DNA from: Malurus cyaneus samueli | Lineage: Eukaryota; Chordata; Aves; Passeriformes; Maluridae | DNA: 64,000 bases | Assembly (NCBI GenBank): GCA_009741485.1 | Contig: CM019218.1 | Location: 42,702,681 to 42,766,680 of the forward strand | Direction: 5' to 3' | Shown: piece by piece, positions 61,501 to 64,000 of the stretch | Layout: every line of letters starts with the position of its first letter | How positions within the stretch are numbered: position 1 is the first letter of the stretch | Position numbers and translations under genes: made by a program | The notes under the pieces: model-generated | The model's database searches: none | Told to the model about the DNA's origin: nothing | The model's input: only the letters and a program-made list of their open reading frames with translations

Positions 61501-63999
61501 GACTGGACGTCTAGAGTGGTGCATCTCCTCAATGATCAGCACTTGGTAAATCAGTTTCATTGTGCTTCTTGGGCCTAGTGTGTATAGAGAATGATGTCAC
61601 TTGTGCTATTAAATACACAATTTCTTTCTTGTTGAGTCTTTCAAGCAAATGGGCTGCTGTTTCCATCAGGCTTTGGGAAGAAAATTGAAGGCGTTGTCCT
61701 TTTTTAATTGCTGTATATGTTCATTTTTAGTAAAGCTTTGTTTACCTTTTGATTGTAGATAGAAGACTCATATGTACAAGTTCTTCTTTTTCTCTGGCTG
61801 TAAATAAATTAATCTTGTGCCCTGTCGTCACACTAAGTCATAGGTGTAGTACTAATTTTCCTAGGCCTTTTAAGATCAGATCTGCACTGACAATTCAAGA
61901 CTAGATGTGTCGTTGCTTAGACTTCCTTGTCCTGTGGAGTCCATGTAATTCTTACTTTGATGGTTAAGAAACCCTATTGCTCTAGAAAAGAGACTCTTTT
62001 TTTCCTCTAGTCTGGCTACTTTATGAAAATAAGGCTAGTAAGACCTGTGCTTCAACAGTAATAAGAATCCTTTAGTCTGCAGCAGTAATATCCAATGCTT
62101 GTGTTATACAAAGTCCCCTCTTCTTGCTGGATTGTGAGAATTCTTTCCTGGATGATCTGCTGCATTGAATTTCTTCTTCTCATGCTTCTCTTGTATAGTA
62201 AGACAGTTTGTGTTCAGGCTTAATTTTAATACAACTCTCTTATTTTAGATGTACTATCCAAGCATGAGACAAAGCTAATACAAAAAATAGCATAAAATGC
62301 TCTGCAAGCATGGCAGTATCATGTTGTTGAAAATTCTGTTGGATTCTGCAGGTGTGTAATTAGTCTAGCTGCTAGACAAATAAAAGTTTTCTTAATGCAG
62401 GGCTTGGTAATGGGAAAAAACATAGTTTTTATTTATATTAAAAACCAGTTGAATTGAAAGTTGTTAATGGGCAGTATTGTTTTCTGATGAAAAATTGAAC
62501 ATGTCAATTTGTTTTGTTTTTTTTTAGGGTGTGGTTACTGCCGCTACAAGTCTGATCACCACTTTGGCACAGAAGAACCCGGAAGAGTTTAAGACTTCGG
62601 TCTCCTTGGCAGTGTCTAGATTAAGCAGAGTGAGTGCAATGATGACCCTGATAGTACTTCACTGTTGATTAATTTACTCAGCTTTCTAGATCACATTAGC
62701 TTCCTGTTCAGCTTTCTAGGGTCAGATTAATTTACTGTACCATTAAATGTGAAGATGATTCAGTGTCACTTCATGTAGGTGTTTGTGGTAACCTCTTTTA
62801 ATGCTCACTGCTTACCAGGATAAAAAGCTGTATTGGCTTGCCCAAACTTTCTTGGTTTAATCCCTGCTATGCTCTAACTAGTAATCCTTACTTTATTACT
62901 AGAGTGCCAAAGAATATTTGGATCAAAGACTGGTTCTCTGGACTTCTGCACAAAACTCCAAAAAATAACTGTAGCTTTAACTTTACCTAAGCTTCCTACA
63001 AGATGAATTGCCTTCCTTTTCTTTCTTTTGAGCTGTTGCTAAGTCAATAATCATAAGCATCTGATATTCTGTAAATGGGTGTATGGGGTTAAGCAGGGGC
63101 TGAGAGTGCAGGGAGAAATGGAGGGACATGTCTGTTAAGTTAACATTTCTATGCCAGAAAACTGATGTTACTCTTTTCTTTATTTACCTTCTGGAAAGTG
63201 TGTAAGACAAGGGGGGCTGCTACTTCACAAATGTATGTTAGACCCTGTTTTATGCAGTCTGATACCCAAATTACTTGTACTTCACAGAAATTTAATTTCT
63301 TTTCAAATACGAAGATATTTTCTAAAACTTAAAAGTAAGGCAGTGCCGATGGAAGTACAAGACTGTTTTGTAATGGAGCAACAAGAATTAGGTAGAATTA
63401 TTTTGACCAAAGCCAGTGCCAAACTCATGGTTACCCTAGAATAAAAAGGGAAGAAGAAATTTATGGAGAGGGGTGACCCAGTGTGATCCTTATCACATTT
63501 TGTTATGCATATAAACGTCTTCTGTGAATGAGATCTCTTTTGCTTTGGTGTATGGATATTACTGAAGGTGATAGTTGGTCCTTCTGCTTTAGGTCAGTCT
63601 GTCGTAGCATCTTGTACTTGAATTCCAGTCTCACCTATCAGCAGTCACTGTTGGCTGAATCTGTGAATTGCTGGAACAGAGGAAGTCAAGCTTCTAGTTA
63701 AATATTTTGATGTTACAGGATGGTTGTCTTCATTCTTTAAAAATCGAGCAGGCTTTCAGCAAGAGACTTGCTAGACCACTTTATCTGAAAAACTGAATTT
63801 CTCTTACTAGCATTTACTCTGCTGTGCTCAAAGTATGGCAGCTTGCACCTAATTAATCCACTGAACTAGACATAGCTAGTGACACATTTTTTTAAGCTTC
63901 TGTCAGAGGTGACCTACAAGTGTTCTTCGGGTCCTTTTCATGATTGCAGATCAATTAACTCCAGTAGTTGACATGCTGTCTGTTTTACAGATTGTAACT
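37514..63999 (+). CDS. AP2A2: AP2A2, AP-2 complex subunit alpha-2 (5' part, spliced span)
   Basis: Spliced coding span. Exons are 37514-37577, 51047-51115, 58649-58791, 59400-59593, 61416-61545, 62528-62629, and 63991 running off the right edge. All introns are GT-AG and phases match. The product is the N-terminal ~237 residues of the roughly 940-residue alpha large chain of the plasma-membrane clathrin adaptor AP-2, that is, the start of the alpha-solenoid trunk that binds PtdIns(4,5)P2. Paralogue choice rests on alpha-2-type residues: [41 protein letters not shown] and [18 protein letters not shown], where alpha-1 has [37 protein letters not shown] and [17 protein letters not shown]. Exon 1 carries two small deletions; see its entry. 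Downstream exons are outside the window. Confidence 0.96.
37776..37789 (+). repeat. G homopolymer (14) in CpG island
   Basis: Uninterrupted G14 within GGAGGT(G)14CAGC, 200 bp downstream of AP2A2 exon 1. The length in the assembly may be unreliable because such runs sequence poorly. Confidence 0.9.
38198..38325 (+). promoter_or_regulatory. G-run cluster, G-quadruplex-prone, start of AP2A2 intron 1
   Basis: G runs on the non-template strand: G9 at 38198-38206, G6 at 38239-38244, G6 at 38246-38251, G6 at 38302-38307, G4 at 38310-38313 and G5 at 38321-38325. The spacing is compatible with intramolecular G-quadruplexes in DNA or nascent RNA. G-rich 5' ends of first introns are common in vertebrate CpG-island genes; a regulatory role is inference only. 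Confidence 0.5.
38601..38639. repeat. 21-bp tandem duplication
   Basis: TTTTTCTAGCTAGGCTTG at 38601-38618 recurs at 38622-38639 with a 21-bp period and only the spacer bases between. It appears to be a recent small duplication in AP2A2 intron 1. Confidence 0.9.
40142..40152 (+). repeat. G homopolymer (11)
   Basis: Isolated G11 in AT-rich intron 1 sequence. No adjacent element was recognised. Confidence 0.9.
51047..51115 (+). CDS. AP2A2: AP2A2 exon 2
   Basis: 69 nt, phase 1 to 1. The acceptor is TTTTCATTTCAG|GCAAAAG and the donor is TTTAAGG|GTAAGT. Completing the Cys codon from exon 1, it encodes [20 protein letters not shown] then FK and the first base of Gly. This is identical to the family sequence as I remember it and forms the first basic helix of the trunk. 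The perfect match here makes the exon 1 deviation stand out. Confidence 0.97.
51116..58648 (+). other. AP2A2: AP2A2 intron 2 (7.5 kb)
   Basis: AT-rich intron. I recognise no exon, RNA gene or interspersed repeat in it; the short open frames on both strands are not conserved-looking. An especially AT-rich stretch lies at about 52240-52320. Confidence 0.8.
58649..58791 (+). CDS. AP2A2: AP2A2 exon 3 (PtdIns(4,5)P2-binding patch)
   Basis: 143 nt, phase 1 to 0. The acceptor is TTGCTTTTCAG|GTGACAAG and the donor is CAAATT|GTGAGT. It encodes [19 protein letters not shown], then [29 protein letters not shown]. The KKKY..K cluster (Lys55-Lys57, Tyr58, Lys61 in the usual numbering) is the known phosphoinositide-binding site of the alpha subunit and is intact. 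Arg in SNRYTEKQ favours alpha-2 over alpha-1 (Lys). Confidence 0.97.
58792..59399 (+). other. AP2A2: AP2A2 intron 3 (608 bp)
   Basis: Short intron; nothing else was recognised. Reading through the donor meets a stop after about 22 codons of unrelated sequence. Confidence 0.9.
59400..59593 (+). CDS. AP2A2: AP2A2 exon 4
   Basis: 194 nt, phase 0 to 2. The acceptor is GTGACTCCCAG|GGCTATC and the donor is GTGGCTGG|GTAAGTAT. It encodes [20 protein letters not shown], then [40 protein letters not shown] and ILVAG. This is helical-repeat trunk sequence; MGLALHC and EAFAGEIPK identify alpha-2. It is more GC-rich than the introns around it, as expected of coding sequence. Confidence 0.97.
59594..61415 (+). 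other. AP2A2: AP2A2 intron 4 (1.8 kb)
   Basis: AT-rich intron; no other feature was recognised. A short TATATATA stretch lies near 60574. Confidence 0.9.
61416..61545 (+). CDS. AP2A2: AP2A2 exon 5
   Basis: 130 nt, phase 2 to 0. The acceptor is GTGTCTTGCAG|GGACACTATG and the donor is CACTTG|GTAAATC. It encodes (G)[20 protein letters not shown] then [20 protein letters not shown] and [18 protein letters not shown] and GDWTSR are alpha-2-type residues. An upstream in-frame extension is open but resembles nothing and is intronic. Confidence 0.97.
61546..62527 (+). other. AP2A2: AP2A2 intron 5 (982 bp)
   Basis: Intron ending in a strong T-rich tract before the acceptor (TTTTTTTTTAG). No other feature was recognised. 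Confidence 0.9.
62528..62629 (+). CDS. AP2A2: AP2A2 exon 6
   Basis: 102 nt, phase 0 to 0, 34 residues. The acceptor is TTTTTTTTTAG|GGTGTGG and the donor is AGCAGA|GTGAGTGC. It encodes [20 protein letters not shown] then [34 protein letters not shown] is specific for alpha-2 (alpha-1 has [20 protein letters not shown]). Too short and flanked by stops to appear as a long open frame. Confidence 0.97.
62630..63990 (+). other. AP2A2: AP2A2 intron 6 (1.36 kb)
   Basis: Intron between exons 6 and 7. It contains a small repeated arrangement at 62667-62736 described under findings; nothing else was recognised. Confidence 0.9.
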
Positions 64000-64000
64000 T
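63991..64000 (+). CDS. AP2A2: AP2A2 exon 7, first 10 bases (truncated by window edge)
   Basis: After the acceptor TGTTTTACAG the sequence ATTGTAACTT encodes I-V-T plus one base. This continues SRLSR from exon 6 into the family's SRLSRIVTS. The rest of the exon lies outside the window. Confidence 0.9.

Noticed and set aside
61282..61578. 98-codon open frame spanning AP2A2 exon 5
   Set aside because: Only 61416-61545 is exon. The upstream and downstream parts are intronic read-through, as shown by splice sites and loss of family similarity.
62636..62720. Possible C/D-box snoRNA in AP2A2 intron 6 (ATGATGA at 62638-62644)
   Set aside because: No properly placed CTGA D box or terminal stem follows at the expected distance.

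Overview
This window is vertebrate nuclear DNA, most likely from a bird. It is AT-rich with long introns and canonical GT-AG splice sites. Its only recognisable interspersed repeats are sparse, 5'-truncated CR1 LINEs, the dominant repeat of bird genomes. CpG islands mark the two gene starts. No bacterial, viral or CRISPR-type content was seen. A non-avian reptile cannot be fully excluded from sequence alone, but the low repeat density and compact short introns favour a bird.

Two protein-coding genes lie head to head, in the order and orientation known from human 11p15.5 (CHID1 minus, AP2A2 plus). The left half (about 33.0 kb down to the left edge) is the 5' part of CHID1 on the minus strand. 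I could place seven coding exons (30383 to 14898), joining in frame into about 233 residues of a protein usually near 393 residues. The remaining 3' exons were not found and should lie beyond position 1. The first 14.9 kb is therefore read as one large CHID1 intron. CHID1 is a secreted/lysosomal GH18-fold chitinase-like lectin, and the glycosidase catalytic motif is visibly degenerate.

The right half (37.5 kb to the right edge) is the 5' part of AP2A2 on the plus strand. It contains exons 1 to 6 and the first 10 bases of exon 7. They encode roughly the first 237 residues of the alpha-2 large subunit of the clathrin adaptor AP-2. Exons 2 to 7 are clean. Exon 1 carries two small deletions relative to the near-invariant family sequence (-1 and -2), which together keep the frame but scramble about 13 residues.

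The 4 kb between the genes contains two separate CpG islands (about 32.64-33.08 kb and 36.94-38.05 kb), one CR1 fragment and otherwise unremarkable sequence. The two genes are not obviously functionally linked.

I looked for an undescribed system and did not find convincing evidence of one. The observations most worth checking are the AP2A2 exon 1 double indel, a fold-back (template-switch-like) insertion inside a CR1 copy, two GC-rich islands inside AT-rich CHID1 introns, and a G-run cluster just downstream of the AP2A2 promoter.
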